From contig NZ_CP029343.1 in NCBI RefSeq assembly GCF_003143515.1, positions 4,526,001 through 4,590,000 on the forward strand: 64,000 nucleotides of DNA, read 5' to 3'. Positions 46,000-58,524 of this stretch are shown here, in pieces. Source of the stretch: Massilia oculi (GTDB lineage: Bacteria > Pseudomonadota > Gammaproteobacteria > Burkholderiales > Burkholderiaceae_D). The position numbers were made by a program, and so were the translations under genes. The first letter of the stretch is position 1, and each line of letters begins with the position of its first letter. The notes under the pieces were generated by a model that was given only the letters and a program-made list of their open reading frames with translations, did not search any database and had not been told where the DNA came from.

Positions 46000-46133
46000 G
46001 CGAGGTCTCCTCGTTTCTCCGCTGGTTTCGCGCCACCGCGTGATGGTGGCGATGTCGAGTGGTTCGAGTGCTCTGCGCATGCCCCGGTTCCTCCAGTCCG
46101 GTACGGTTTGGAGATGGATCAACGCCGATGCCG

Positions 46134-46164
46134 GAAAAAAATAAGCGGCCCTCGATGGGCCGCT
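46134..46164 (-). terminator. terminator of the disordered-protein gene
   Basis: On the - strand, AAGCGGCCCATCGAGGGCCG then CTT forms a 9-bp hairpin with a short loop, followed by ATTTTTTT. It lies about 47 bases past the stop at 46211. Confidence 0.85.
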
Positions 46165-46210
46165 TGTCATGCGAAAAAAGAGCGTGCCTGGAACCTGCCG
46201 GGACAGGTTC

Positions 46211-47086
46211 CTAGCCGCGCGAGAAGCCGGTGTCGTCGTCCATCTTGCGGTCGCCCGCCAGCTTGTTGGCGCCGCCCGGGCTGCGCGGGTAGCCGCCGGC
46301 GGCATCGTTCGACTGGTGCACCGGATTCGGCTCGGCGTGCATGCTGCCGCCCACCTGGTAGCCTTCGCCTTCGGTGCGCGGACCCGAGTTGCCGGGGCTG
46401 CGCGGCAAGCCGCCGGACACGTTGTTGGACTTGTGGACGTCGTCGCTGCCCGTGTCGCGCGGCTCGGCGCCGCTTTCGCGGTCCACGCGTTGCTGGACCC
46501 GGCTGGCGCTCGCGTCCTGGGTATCGGCACGGTTGTCGTCGCCGCCCTGGCGGTTGCCGTAGATATCGCCGTGCTGCACGCCCGGCACGCCGGCTTCGGT
46601 GCCGATCGGCTCCGGCGCCACGGTGCCCGGAACGCGACCGTCGCGGCCCGGTTCGGTGCCGTGCAGCTGCGGATGCGCCGGATCCTGCGGATTGAGCGTG
46701 TCGCCGGTCTGGGTCTTGCCCTGGCGGTTGAGGGCGTCGCCGGTCACCGAGACGCCGGTATCGCGCTGGCGGTTGCCCACCGGCTGCTCGAGCTTGCCCC
46801 AGGCGTCGGAGTGCATCTGCATCTGGCGCTCGTGGCTGTCGGTGACGCCCTGGGTGGTGCCGCTGCCGCCGGACTGCTGGCCCTGCATCGAGCCGCCGCG
46901 GGCCAGGCTGCCGCCCGAATCGTCGATCGCGGAATGACCGTGCTGGCGGCTGGCCGCATTCGGGTAGGTATGGTCGGGCGGGCCATCGCGCGTGATGCCC
47001 TTCGAGCCGGGCTTGCCTTTTTCATTGGCGCCGTAGTCGGCCTGGTTGCCGGGAAGTGTGTGCTTGTCTTGCTTGCTGGTGTCCAT
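46211..47086 (-). CDS. disordered Gly/Asp/Gln-rich protein of unknown function
   Basis: A 291-residue, very hydrophilic protein almost without hydrophobic runs: DTSKQDKHTLPGNQADYGAN at the start and repeated Gly-Gly-Leu/Tyr-Pro-Arg-Ser-Pro-Gly blocks near the end (SGGLPRSPGNSG and AGGYPRSPGGAN). No domain or signal peptide. The composition resembles stress or desiccation-related disordered proteins, and it is divergent from a KGG stress protein, but function is inferred only from that. A GGAGAC ribosome site precedes ATG 47086. Confidence 0.75.
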   Translation of the reverse strand: MDTSKQDKHTLPGNQADYGANEKGKPGSKGITRDGPPDHTYPNAASRQHGHSAIDDSGGSLARGGSMQGQQSGGSGTTQGVTDSHERQMQMHSDAWGKLEQPVGNRQRDTGVSVTGDALNRQGKTQTGDTLNPQDPAHPQLHGTEPGRDGRVPGTVAPEPIGTEAGVPGVQHGDIYGNRQGGDDNRADTQDASASRVQQRVDRESGAEPRDTGSDDVHKSNNVSGGLPRSPGNSGPRTEGEGYQVGGSMHAEPNPVHQSNDAAGGYPRSPGGANKLAGDRKMDDDTGFSRG

Positions 47087-47423
47087 GACGGTCTCCTGTG
47101 CTGGTAGCTAGGCAGGTCGAGTTCCTGCCCTATACAGCCATGATGCGCGCCGCACGCCTGGCACAGAATAGGAAGAGGTAGGGGGCGATGTAGGACTCAC
47201 CCTGACGGGCCTGTTGGCTACTGGAAGTAATTTTTCGCAGATGCATTATTTGTCGCGCGAAGTCCTACAAAGTCATCTGAAATGCTCCTATAGCCGCATC
47301 GGAGATGCCTGCCTAAGATGGGCTTTGACTCATCGTTCGCCGGTCAGCGGCCGGCGGCGGTCAGTCTTCAAGCCTGCCGCAGGACGCGGCGGTTTCCACA
47401 AGTGTACAAGGGAGAACGTCATC
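47087..47423. other. 337-base divergent intergenic region with an inverted repeat
   Basis: This stretch separates the disordered-protein gene (-) from the KGG gene (+). It contains the 9-bp inverted repeat TGTAGGACT (47189-47197) / AGTCCTACA (47261-47269), 63 bases apart. No gene is supported. The start of the KGG transcript is probably within the 3' half. I could not assign a clear promoter. Confidence 0.45.
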
Positions 47424-47747
47424 ATGGCCTCAAGCAACCAAGGTAACAAGCAATCTGGCAGCCAGGGCAACAGCCAGAGCACCGCCAGCGGCACCCGCAA
47501 CCGCGGCTTCGCCTCGATGGATCCGGCGCGCCAGCGCGAAATCGCCAGCCAGGGCGGCAAGGCCGCCCATGCCAAGGGCACCGCCCACGAATTCACGTCG
47601 GAAGAAGCACGCCGCGCCGGCAGCTTGAGCCACGGTAACCGCCAGTCCGCCAGCGCCGGCGCAAGCACGGCATCGCGTACTTCGAGCAAGGGCGGCAACC
47701 GCCAGAGCGCCCAGGGCGGCAACCGCAGTGGCGGCTCCAAGGAATAA
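47424..47747 (+). CDS. KGG-motif stress-induced protein
   Basis: A 107-residue Gly/Ser/Asn-rich protein. Two general-stress KGG-type modules are visible: RGFASMDPARQREIASQGGK (with AAHAKG) and HEFTSEEARRAGSLSHGNRQ. Similar proteins (YciG/con-10-like) are produced under stress or in stationary phase. ATG 47424 follows AGGGAGAACGTC. A strong terminator follows. It is divergent from the disordered protein, suggesting a shared stress response. Confidence 0.85.
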   Translation: MASSNQGNKQSGSQGNSQSTASGTRNRGFASMDPARQREIASQGGKAAHAKGTAHEFTSEEARRAGSLSHGNRQSASAGASTASRTSSKGGNRQSAQGGNRSGGSKE

Positions 47748-47783
47748 GCACGCGGTCGGCCGAGGGCCGGCGTTGGAGATGCG

Positions 47784-47811
47784 ACGGGAAGCCACGGGCT
47801 TCCCGTTTTGC
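47784..47811 (+). terminator. intrinsic terminator after the KGG gene
   Basis: A 10-bp stem ACGGGAAGCC/GGCTTCCCGT with an ACG loop followed by TTTGCTTTGG. Confidence 0.82.
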
Positions 47812-47900
47812 TTTGGTTTTGCCTCCAATACACACAAAACGCGAATGGGATGGGGTAGAATCGCTGCGCCTTTTTCAACCTTCCCCCAAGGATCAACGTC

Positions 47901-48305
47901 GTGAAACCAGCGGTCATTCGTCAAGTCAAGAGCCTGTCCATGTCCTGCGACCGGGTTGGCAACCTGTTGCTCACCAAGTTCTCCAGCCAGGGCGCGAGCG
48001 ACCTGTGCATCCACATCCCGGCCTCGATCGTGTTCTGGCTGCTCAAGCACTTGCCGGTCAACCGCGATCCGCAGCTGAAAGCGCCGCCGGCCGGGCCCGG
48101 CATCACCCAGGCCGATTGGGACAGTCCCCATGTGCCGCGCGCGCAATACGTGAACTGCAAGGAACTGCCGGGCGCGATCCGCATGACCTTCGTGCTCGAC
48201 CGCAAGCCTGACCTGACCGTCGTCCTCGACCGCGGCAACGTCGAACTGATGCGCCAGATCATGACCATGTACACCAAGGACCTGATCGACCTCGACGCGC
48301 AGTAA
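47901..48305 (+). CDS. conserved-looking hypothetical protein, 134 residues
   Basis: A 134-residue soluble protein from GTG 47901 (AAGGATCAACGTC upstream). It has no signal peptide or membrane helix. Features are KPAVIRQVKSLSMSCDRVGN, a short hydrophobic strand (IHIPASIVFWLLKHL) and an alternating C-terminal sheet-like region (AIRMTFVLDRKPDLTVVLDR). I do not recognise a family. It stands between the KGG terminator and the carboxypeptidase gene, 151 bases upstream of the latter. Confidence 0.7.
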   Translation: MKPAVIRQVKSLSMSCDRVGNLLLTKFSSQGASDLCIHIPASIVFWLLKHLPVNRDPQLKAPPAGPGITQADWDSPHVPRAQYVNCKELPGAIRMTFVLDRKPDLTVVLDRGNVELMRQIMTMYTKDLIDLDAQ

Positions 48306-48456
48306 ACACGCGCTTTCGCCCGGCCCGGCATCGGCGCTCGGCGTGGCCGATCCGGTATCATGGCCGGCGCTGCTTATGCACTGATCGTCGGGCAGGCGCC
48401 CGACGCCCCGATATTTGCACACCGTCCACCGCGACGGGCCATGAAAGGATCCCACG

Positions 48457-49578
48457 ATGCCCATCAAGATCAGCACGATGTTCGACTCCGGTTCGATCGA
48501 CGTCGTCCGCGCCGACAACGCCAAACAGATCGACCTGAACCTGCGCAAGGATTCGCACGCCGACATCCACCAGTGGTTCCACTTCCGCCTGCAGGGCGCG
48601 CGCGGCCAGGCTGTCACGATGCGCTTCCTGAACGCCGGCCAGGCCACCTATCCGAAGGGCTTCGAGGGCTACCAGGCGGTGGCCAGCTACGATACCGAGA
48701 ACTGGTTCCGCGTCCCCACCAGCTTCGACGGCCAGGTGATGACCATCGAGCACACCCCGGAACTGGACAGCGTCTACTACGCCTATTTCGAACCCTACAC
48801 CTGGGAGCGCCACCTGCGCCTGCTGGGCGAAGTGGCCGAGAACCCGATCGCGCGCGTGCACGACATCGGCAGCACGGTCGACGGCCGCGACATGAACCTG
48901 GTGGTGATCGGCAATCCGCAGGCCGAGAAAAAAATCTGGGTCATCGCGCGCCAGCACCCGGGCGAATCGATGGCCGAGTGGTTCGTCGAAGGCATGATGG
49001 ATGCGCTGCTCGACAACGCCAATCCGGTCGCGCGCAAGCTCCTGCAGCGCGCCGTGTTCTACATCGTGCCGAACATGAACCCGGACGGCTCGGTGCGCGG
49101 CAACCTGCGCACCAATGCCGCCGGCGCCAACCTCAACCGCGAGTGGATGAACCCGTCGCTCGAGCGCAGCCCGGAAGTCTATTGCGTCAAGAACAAGATC
49201 GAAGAAGTCGGCATCGACATGTTCTTCGACATCCACGGCGACGAGGCGCTCCCCTACAACTTCGTGGCCGGCTGCGAGATGCTCGAAGACTTCACCGCCG
49301 AGCGCGCGCTGGAGCAGAGCACCTTCATCGACCGCTATATCTCGTGCAGCCCGGATTTCCAGAAGGAATACGGCTACGCCGCCAGCAAGTACAACGACGA
49401 GCTCCTGACGCTGGCCTCGAAGTACGTCGGCCACCACTACAAATGCCTGTCGCTGACGCTCGAGATGCCGTTCAAGGACAACGCCAACCTGCCCGACCCG
49501 CACGTGGGCTGGAATGGCGCGCGCAGCGCCGGGCTGGGCGCGGCGATGCTGCAGCCGATCCTGCAGGCGCTGGGCTGA
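48457..49578 (+). CDS. M14-family metallocarboxypeptidase
   Basis: A 373-residue protein with an N-terminal beta-sandwich (residues about 1-125) before the M14 zinc peptidase domain, as in cytosolic carboxypeptidases. Zinc ligands are in ARQHPGES (HxxE) and FFDIHGDEALPY; MNPDGSVRGNLRTNAAGANL is the substrate-binding segment and SLTLEMPFKD holds the catalytic Glu. It lacks a signal peptide. The natural substrate is unknown. The next gene starts 5 bases after its stop. Confidence 0.9.
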   Translation: MPIKISTMFDSGSIDVVRADNAKQIDLNLRKDSHADIHQWFHFRLQGARGQAVTMRFLNAGQATYPKGFEGYQAVASYDTENWFRVPTSFDGQVMTIEHTPELDSVYYAYFEPYTWERHLRLLGEVAENPIARVHDIGSTVDGRDMNLVVIGNPQAEKKIWVIARQHPGESMAEWFVEGMMDALLDNANPVARKLLQRAVFYIVPNMNPDGSVRGNLRTNAAGANLNREWMNPSLERSPEVYCVKNKIEEVGIDMFFDIHGDEALPYNFVAGCEMLEDFTAERALEQSTFIDRYISCSPDFQKEYGYAASKYNDELLTLASKYVGHHYKCLSLTLEMPFKDNANLPDPHVGWNGARSAGLGAAMLQPILQALG

Positions 49579-49582
49579 TCGC

Positions 49583-50074
49583 ATGGGCGTCGTCTACACG
49601 CATGTTGAGATCGAGCGCAAGTTCCTGGTCGCGAACGATGCCTGGCGCACGCTGGGCACGCCCGTCCTGGTGCGCCAGGGTTACCTGAGCTCCGACCCGC
49701 TGCGCACCGTGCGGGTGCGCATCTACGGCGACCAGGGTTTTCTTACCATCAAGAGCAAGAGCGAAGGCGCGACGCGCGGCGAGTGGGAATATCCGATTCC
49801 CTTGAATGATGCCGCCGAATTGCTCGACCGCCTGTGCGAGCGGCCGTTGGTCGAGAAATATCGGCGCCGCATCGAGCACGCGGGCTTCACCTGGGAAGTC
49901 GACGAATTCCTGGGCGAGAACGCGGGCCTGGTGGTGGCCGAGATCGAACTGCCGGCCGAAGACGCCGTCTTCGACAGGCCGGACTGGATCGGCCAGGAAG
50001 TCACCGGCGACAAGCGCTATTACAACTCCAACCTGATCCGTTCTCCGTATTCCACCTGGACCGATACCGAATAA
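49583..50074 (+). CDS. CYTH-domain protein (triphosphate tunnel metalloenzyme)
   Basis: A 163-residue protein with the ExExK motif HVEIERKFLV near the N-terminus, RQGYLSSDPLRTVRVRI, and the DEFLGENAGLVVAEIEL strand, marking a CYTH/TTM phosphatase of inorganic triphosphate. It starts at ATG 49583, just after the carboxypeptidase, and its TAA overlaps the ATG of the next gene (TAATG), so the three genes form an operon. Confidence 0.9.
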   Translation: MGVVYTHVEIERKFLVANDAWRTLGTPVLVRQGYLSSDPLRTVRVRIYGDQGFLTIKSKSEGATRGEWEYPIPLNDAAELLDRLCERPLVEKYRRRIEHAGFTWEVDEFLGENAGLVVAEIELPAEDAVFDRPDWIGQEVTGDKRYYNSNLIRSPYSTWTDTE

Positions 50075-51243
50075 TGACGACCGCTTCGCCCATGATGTCA
50101 CGCCGCAGCCTGCTCGCTTTTTCCCTCACCACCGCACTGGGCCTGGCGCTGCCGGCCAGCGGCGCGTTTGCGGCCGACAATGCCTACTTTCCGCCGGCCG
50201 GCGAGTGGGCCCGCAAGGATCCGGCCCAGCTGGGCATGGACCCGGCGGCCCTGGCCGCGGCCGTCCAGTTCGCGCAGTCGCGCGAGACCGAGCGTCCGCT
50301 CGACCTGTCCGACCAGGAAGCGATCTTCGGCACCCGCCTGGGCTCGATGCCGACGAAGCGCGCCCGTACCAATGGCGTCGTGATCTACAAGGGCTATGTG
50401 GTGGCCGAGTTCGGCGATACGCGTTTCGTCGACCCGACCTATTCGGTGGCCAAGAGCATGCTGGCGACGGTTGCCGGTGTGGCGGTGCGCGACGGCCGTA
50501 TCCAGGTCAATGACCCGGTGGCGAAGACGGTCGACGACGGCGGCTACGCGGCGCCGCACAATGCGTCGGTCACCTGGAAGCAGCACCTGCAGCAGGAATC
50601 GGAGTGGGAAGGCGAGCTGTGGGGCAAGCACAGCAATTTCATCGGCAAGCAGGCCTTCGGCAAGGGCGAGAAAAAGCCGCGCGCGGTCAAGACGCCGGGC
50701 AGCTTCTATGAATACAACGATACCCGCGTGAACCGCTTCGCCCTGTCGCTGCTGCGCGTGTTCGGCCAATCCGTGCCGGACGTGTTCCAGCAGCAGGTCA
50801 TGGATCCGATCGGCGCCTCGCCGACCTGGAAGTGGGTTCCTTACCATAACAGCTATGTCGAGGTGAACGGCAAGCAGGTCCCATCGGTCAGCGGCGGCAC
50901 GCGCTGGGGTGGCGGCATGTGGATCGACAGCTGGGACATGGCCCGCTTCGGCTACCTGTGGCTGAACGGGGGCAACTGGGGCGGCAAGCAGATCCTGCCG
51001 GCGTCCTACGTGAAGGAAGCGCTCACCCCGAGCGCCCACGGCCCGGATTATGGCTACCTTTGGTGGCTCAACACCAAGGGCAAGAACCTGCCAGGAATGC
51101 CGGCCACCGCCTTCGCGGCGCTGGGGGCGGGCAGCAATGACATCGTCGTGTCGCCCGAGCATGACCTGGTGATCGTCTGGCGCTGGCATGCCGGCAACGC
51201 GGCCGAGTTCGCCACGCGCGTGATCGCTGCCATTCGCAAATAA
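50074..51243 (+). CDS. exported serine hydrolase (class C beta-lactamase fold)
   Basis: A 389-residue protein with a signal peptide ending near residue 32 (SRRSLLAFSLTTALGLALPA; RRSLL suggests possible Tat export). The SxxK nucleophile is about Ser124 in TYSVAKSML; EYNDTRVNRF gives the YxN motif. Such beta-lactamase-like proteins include esterases and D,D-peptidases; antibiotic resistance is not implied. It is translationally coupled to the CYTH gene. Confidence 0.87.
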   Translation: MTTASPMMSRRSLLAFSLTTALGLALPASGAFAADNAYFPPAGEWARKDPAQLGMDPAALAAAVQFAQSRETERPLDLSDQEAIFGTRLGSMPTKRARTNGVVIYKGYVVAEFGDTRFVDPTYSVAKSMLATVAGVAVRDGRIQVNDPVAKTVDDGGYAAPHNASVTWKQHLQQESEWEGELWGKHSNFIGKQAFGKGEKKPRAVKTPGSFYEYNDTRVNRFALSLLRVFGQSVPDVFQQQVMDPIGASPTWKWVPYHNSYVEVNGKQVPSVSGGTRWGGGMWIDSWDMARFGYLWLNGGNWGGKQILPASYVKEALTPSAHGPDYGYLWWLNTKGKNLPGMPATAFAALGAGSNDIVVSPEHDLVIVWRWHAGNAAEFATRVIAAIRK

Positions 51244-51359
51244 ACACATCCAATATCTGCAACGCGGGCCGCTCCAATTGTGCGGAGCAAAACAGGATTG
51301 AGTGATATATTTTTATCATTAATTCCACCCGCGATGCGGTGTTGTGTGTCCACGATTGA

Positions 51360-52601
<1,242 letters not shown>

Positions 52602-52617
52602 TTCCAGGCACTCGCAA

Positions 52618-52826
52618 TCAGGCCACGAAACCGCCGTCGATCAACAGGTCGGCGCCGGTGACACAGGCGGCTTCCGGTCCGGCCAGGCAGGCGACCATGG
52701 CCGCGATCTCTTCGGGACGGCCATGGCCTGATCGCCCTATAGTCGTGCAGGCCAGCGACGAACTCGGCCTTTTCCGGGTGCATGTCGGTGTCGACCGGGC
52801 CGGGCAGCATAATTGATCGTGCTGCC
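52618..52826 (-). pseudogene. C-terminal fragment of a short-chain dehydrogenase
   Basis: The - strand encodes the tail of an SDR: LPGPVDTDMHPEKAEFVAGL (typical PGPVDTDM motif), then after a frameshift GRPEEIAAMVACLAGPEAAC and VTGADLLIDGGF with the family's C-terminal GADLxIDGG. The Rossmann N-terminus and catalytic YxxxK are missing. The cut end meets a LysR fragment. Confidence 0.85.
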
Positions 52827-53070
52827 GTTGCCGCACGCGCAACCGTTCCTGCGCCGCGGGACGCTGGTGGACATCTTGCCGGGCTGGTTCGTGGAGTGGC
52901 GGGCGCTTTGCCTGTATTGCGCGAGCCGCAGGCTGCTGCCGGCCAAGACGCGCGTCTTCATCGACTTCGTCGTCGAACGTTTTCACGAGCAGGGGCTGGC
53001 GCGGCAATTCATCACGCCGGAGCGTGCGGCAGAGGAGAGGGGAGAGGCTCCCGCCGCGGCGGGAGCCTGA
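52813..53070 (+). pseudogene. C-terminal fragment of a LysR-type regulator
   Basis: About 85 codons encode the end of a LysR effector-binding domain: LPHAQPFLRRGTLVDILPGW, then RRLLPAKTRVFIDFVVERF, a standard LysR C-terminus. The HTH domain is absent and no start is convincing (only TTG 52813). It abuts the SDR remnant head to head. Confidence 0.8.
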
Positions 53071-53076
53071 ACGACA

Positions 53077-54330
53077 TCAGTGGAAGTGCTCGGTGCCGGC
53101 CGGCGCGTCTTCCGGCATCTCGGCATGCACCAGCTCGCCGGTCGGATCGGCGAACAAAGGCGCGCCGCAGTCGTCGCAATACTCGGCCACGTAGCGCTCG
53201 TTGATGCGCTTGATGTGGGCGATGCCGGCGTCGTTGAGGTGGGCCGCGATCTCGTTGATCGGGGACAGCGGCGTGGCGCTGACCGCCAGCGGGCCTTCCA
53301 TCGGCGTGCCGTTCTCGTCTTCCTGGCCATACAGCGGCCAGACGATGCCATACACCACGTCGGCGCTCTGGCGCATGGTGAACGAGACGCGGTATTCGTC
53401 GATCTGGATGTCCGGCGACTCTTCGCCGAAGCCGGCGATCACGGCGCGCAGGTCGGACGCTTCCACGCCCAGTGTATTGGTCAGGTAGTGCACGGCGGCG
53501 CGGATCGAGATCGGGCGGATCAGCTTGTCGGCTTCGCGGCAGGCCACGTAATAAGCTTTCGGCAGGAGCAGCTCGATGCCGCAGCCCGGCAGCAGGCGCG
53601 CGATATTCGCGGTGGCCTGAGCGCGCCACTGCTCGAGGCTGCGGTTGCGCTCGTCGGCGAAACGCAGATGATGCTGCGGCTCTTGCCAGCGGAACAGCGG
53701 CTCACCGGCTGGGGCCACGATCGCGATAAGGAGGTAGCGGGTATCGGCCAGGAAGGGCGCGGTCTCGTCCAGGTGCTGGGCAGGCTTGATGGTGCCGCCC
53801 TTGTGCGCGGCGGCCGCCAGCTTTTGCGTCAACGCCGCGGTTTCGGCGTGGGTGCGTGGGAGCTGATCGAGCGAATATAAGGTTGGAGCAATTGCCATCT
53901 TGGTGCCGTCGGCCAGCAGGTGGGCCGAGAAGTGGGCGCCCAGTGTCGACAGCAAGTCGTTCGGGATGGCGCCGGTGGCGATCGAGAAGCGGGTCCAGGC
54001 CAGGATCGGCGCCGCGACCAGCAGGGCCTGCCAGGTGACGTCGCCGCCTTCGGCCTGCTCGACCATGGTGGCCGACTCGCTGACCGCCTCGACGGTATCC
54101 ATCAGCACGTCGTACGAGGCCAGGTCATCCTTGAACAGGGCGTTCAGCGAGGCGTCGATGCTGTCCTGGTGATTGGTCTTGAGCAGCTTTTGCAGGCACG
54201 TGTCGAGTTGGTGTTCCCACGCACGTTCTTCAGCGCGGCTGGCAGCTTGCATGAGGGCTTGCGAGAGGCTGACGAGGCGCTGGCTTTCTGCGGAAAGTTT
54301 TGGAGTTGAATCTTTGGAAGGACGACGCAT
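53077..54330 (-). CDS. DUF2863 family protein
   Basis: A 417-residue cytosolic protein of the DUF2863 family, found mainly in Burkholderiales. It starts MRRPSKDSTPKLSAESQRLV and contains conserved blocks such as DLASYDVLMDTVEAVSESAT, LLPKAYYVACREADKLIRPI and VYGIVWPLYGQEDENGTP. The C-terminus has a CDDCG zinc-ribbon-like pair with no second half. Function is unknown. ATG 54330 is chosen over an upstream frame that crosses the DUF2863/piuC intergenic region. Ends 6 bases from the LysR remnant. Confidence 0.88.
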   Translation of the reverse strand: MRRPSKDSTPKLSAESQRLVSLSQALMQAASRAEERAWEHQLDTCLQKLLKTNHQDSIDASLNALFKDDLASYDVLMDTVEAVSESATMVEQAEGGDVTWQALLVAAPILAWTRFSIATGAIPNDLLSTLGAHFSAHLLADGTKMAIAPTLYSLDQLPRTHAETAALTQKLAAAAHKGGTIKPAQHLDETAPFLADTRYLLIAIVAPAGEPLFRWQEPQHHLRFADERNRSLEQWRAQATANIARLLPGCGIELLLPKAYYVACREADKLIRPISIRAAVHYLTNTLGVEASDLRAVIAGFGEESPDIQIDEYRVSFTMRQSADVVYGIVWPLYGQEDENGTPMEGPLAVSATPLSPINEIAAHLNDAGIAHIKRINERYVAEYCDDCGAPLFADPTGELVHAEMPEDAPAGTEHFH

Positions 54331-54512
54331 GGCGCTGGTGGGTCTCTTGTCAGTGAATGTTTCGAAAGGCCGAGGGGTGATGATAAACCCATATCCCCGG
54401 TATTGTAGTTGATTCGGCCACAGGTCATGAACAATGGCTGTCGTGCAGGAACGATAAAGCCAGTCGATCGCCACGCAAGCAAACGCTTGCACAATACACG
54501 AACAGGGTACAT

Positions 54513-54531
54513 AATGAGAATAATTCTCATT
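54513..54531. promoter_or_regulatory. Fur box
   Basis: AATGAGAATAATTCTCATT is a 19-base palindrome (one central mismatch) matching the Fur consensus of interlocked GATAAT-like hexamers. It lies 222 bases upstream of piuC and 183 bases downstream of the divergent DUF2863 start. Confidence 0.88.
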
Positions 54532-54539
54532 CAATCAAG

Positions 54540-54727
54540 TTTGGGAAGAGTGTTTGGCGTGTTCGAGCTGTATTTCCAGCTTGTATTTTTAGTTTGTGTT
54601 TCCAGCTTGTGTTGCAAGCAGTAGCCGTCCTTGACCGGGAAAGCACGGACGGATGTTTCTCACGGAGTACCACCCCCGCCGGGCAACCGGATTCTGCCCT
54701 CCTGGCCATGTCAGGAGGGATTTTTTT
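54540..54727 (+). ncRNA. candidate iron-responsive small RNA or leader
   Basis: Between the Fur box and a strong terminator lie about 165 bases with no convincing frame. They can form hairpins at CCGTCC...GGACGG (about 54627-54655) and CCGG-GCAA-CCGG (GNRA loop, about 54679-54690), followed by the terminator. Two direct copies of TTTCCAGCTTGT (54573-54584, 54599-54610) are upstream. A transcript starting near the Fur box would be about 190 bases. It could be a RyhB-like RNA or a piuC leader. Exact ends are not known. Confidence 0.4.
54697..54727 (+). terminator. terminator between the Fur box and piuC
   Basis: CCCTCCTG/CAGGAGGG (8 bp, loop GCCATGT) followed by ATTTTTTT, 27 bases before the piuC start codon. 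Confidence 0.88.
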
Positions 54728-54753
54728 GTTGGCTCGATAAAACGAAGAACGAC

Positions 54754-55437
54754 ATGATGCTGCATATTCCCGGCGTGCTGACGCCGGACCAGGTAGCCCA
54801 ACTCCGCGCCCGCATGGCGGGCGCGCCGGAATGGCTCGATGGCCGCGAGAGCGTCGGCCCGCAAGGCGCGAAGGTCAAGCGCAACCGCCAGTTGGGCGAG
54901 GGCACGCCACTGGCCGTCGAGCTGGGCCAGATCGTGAGCGCGGCCCTGATGGCTAATCCGATGTTCTTTTCCAGTGTGTTGCCGTTGCGGGTGCTGGCGC
55001 CTTACTTCAACGCCTACAGCGGCGGCGAACATTATGGATTGCACGTGGACGGCGCGATCCGTGCCCAGCGCGGCGGCGGGGCGCCGGTACGGGCCGACGT
55101 CTCGACCACCGTGTTCCTGAGCGAACCGGAAGAATACGAGGGCGGCGAACTCGAAGTGGTCGACCTGTACGGCACCCACGAGGTCAAGCTGGCGGCGGGC
55201 GATGCGATCGTGTATTCGTCGGGCAGCGTGCACCAGGTGCGGCCGGTGACGCGTGGCGAACGGGTGGCGTCCTTCCTTTGGACCCAGAGCATGGTGCGCG
55301 ACGACGGCAAGCGCGGCATGCTGTTCGAACTCGATACGCAGATCCAGAAGCTGCGCGCGCAGCATGGGGAGTCGGAGGTCACGGTGGGGTTGACGGCGCA
55401 TTATCACAATCTGCTGAGGATGTGGGCCGAGGTTTGA
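54754..55437 (+). CDS. piuC: Fe(II)/2-oxoglutarate-dependent hydroxylase PiuC (PKHD type)
   Basis: A 227-residue 2OG dioxygenase of the iron-uptake-linked PiuC/YbiX family. Fe ligands are His97 and Asp99 (GLHVDG) and His160 (SGSVHQV); Arg170 binds 2-oxoglutarate. The start [20 protein letters not shown] is typical. PiuC usually accompanies a TonB siderophore receptor (PiuA), absent here. A Fur box 222 bases upstream supports iron regulation. Adjacent ATGs at 54754/54757 are both possible. Confidence 0.92.
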   Translation: MMLHIPGVLTPDQVAQLRARMAGAPEWLDGRESVGPQGAKVKRNRQLGEGTPLAVELGQIVSAALMANPMFFSSVLPLRVLAPYFNAYSGGEHYGLHVDGAIRAQRGGGAPVRADVSTTVFLSEPEEYEGGELEVVDLYGTHEVKLAAGDAIVYSSGSVHQVRPVTRGERVASFLWTQSMVRDDGKRGMLFELDTQIQKLRAQHGESEVTVGLTAHYHNLLRMWAEV

Positions 55438-55483
55438 AGCAGTACGACGCTCGGTAACGTCACTTTTATCGGTACGCTTGCAC

Positions 55484-55566
55484 GTCGTTCCCGCGCAGGC
55501 GGGAATCTGATTTTGCTTGCGCTGCCACTGCGCTGGAACTTGGATTCCCGCCTGCGCGGAAATGAC
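55484..55566. repeat. dispersed palindromic intergenic repeat, copy 2
   Basis: GTCGTTCCCGCGCAGGCGGG opens and ATTCCCGCCTGCGCGGAAATGAC closes an 83-base inverted pair between piuC and acnA. The first arm is identical over 20 bases to the copy at 18247. Confidence 0.78.
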
Positions 55567-55623
55567 GTACATGGGGTGGTGGTTCAACGCGGAGAATGTG
55601 GTGCGCAGCTGGTCAAACCAAAG

Positions 55624-55659
55624 AAAAGGGCTGGAACCCGTGAGGATTCCAGCCCTTTT
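55624..55659. terminator. bidirectional terminator between piuC and acnA
   Basis: A 13-bp perfect stem AAAAGGGCTGGAA/TTCCAGCCCTTTT around CCCGTGAGGA serves the convergent piuC (+) and acnA (-) transcripts. Confidence 0.85.
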
Positions 55660-55696
55660 GCCATCCAGGCAACCCGCTTGCGCGGGCCTTCCAGAT

Positions 55697-58405
<2,709 letters not shown>

Positions 58406-58524
58406 AATCTCTCCTTCAGTGGGAATATTGTTATTTCAACAGCAGCGTTCACGGAAATAACGGACCAGATATAACTTCGGGCGACAGAACGGCGCGGAGT
58501 TCCGGGAAAATCCGCGCCGCATCC

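Noticed and set aside
50074..51243. Antibiotic-resistance beta-lactamase
   Set aside because: The SxxK fold is shared by many esterases and peptidases; nothing specific to known resistance enzymes is visible.
54620..54727. Resemblance of the piuC upstream stretch to a known riboswitch (ZTP- or Mn-type)
   Set aside because: Only short fragments such as CCGCCGGGC looked similar; the required conserved core and pseudoknot could not be found by eye.
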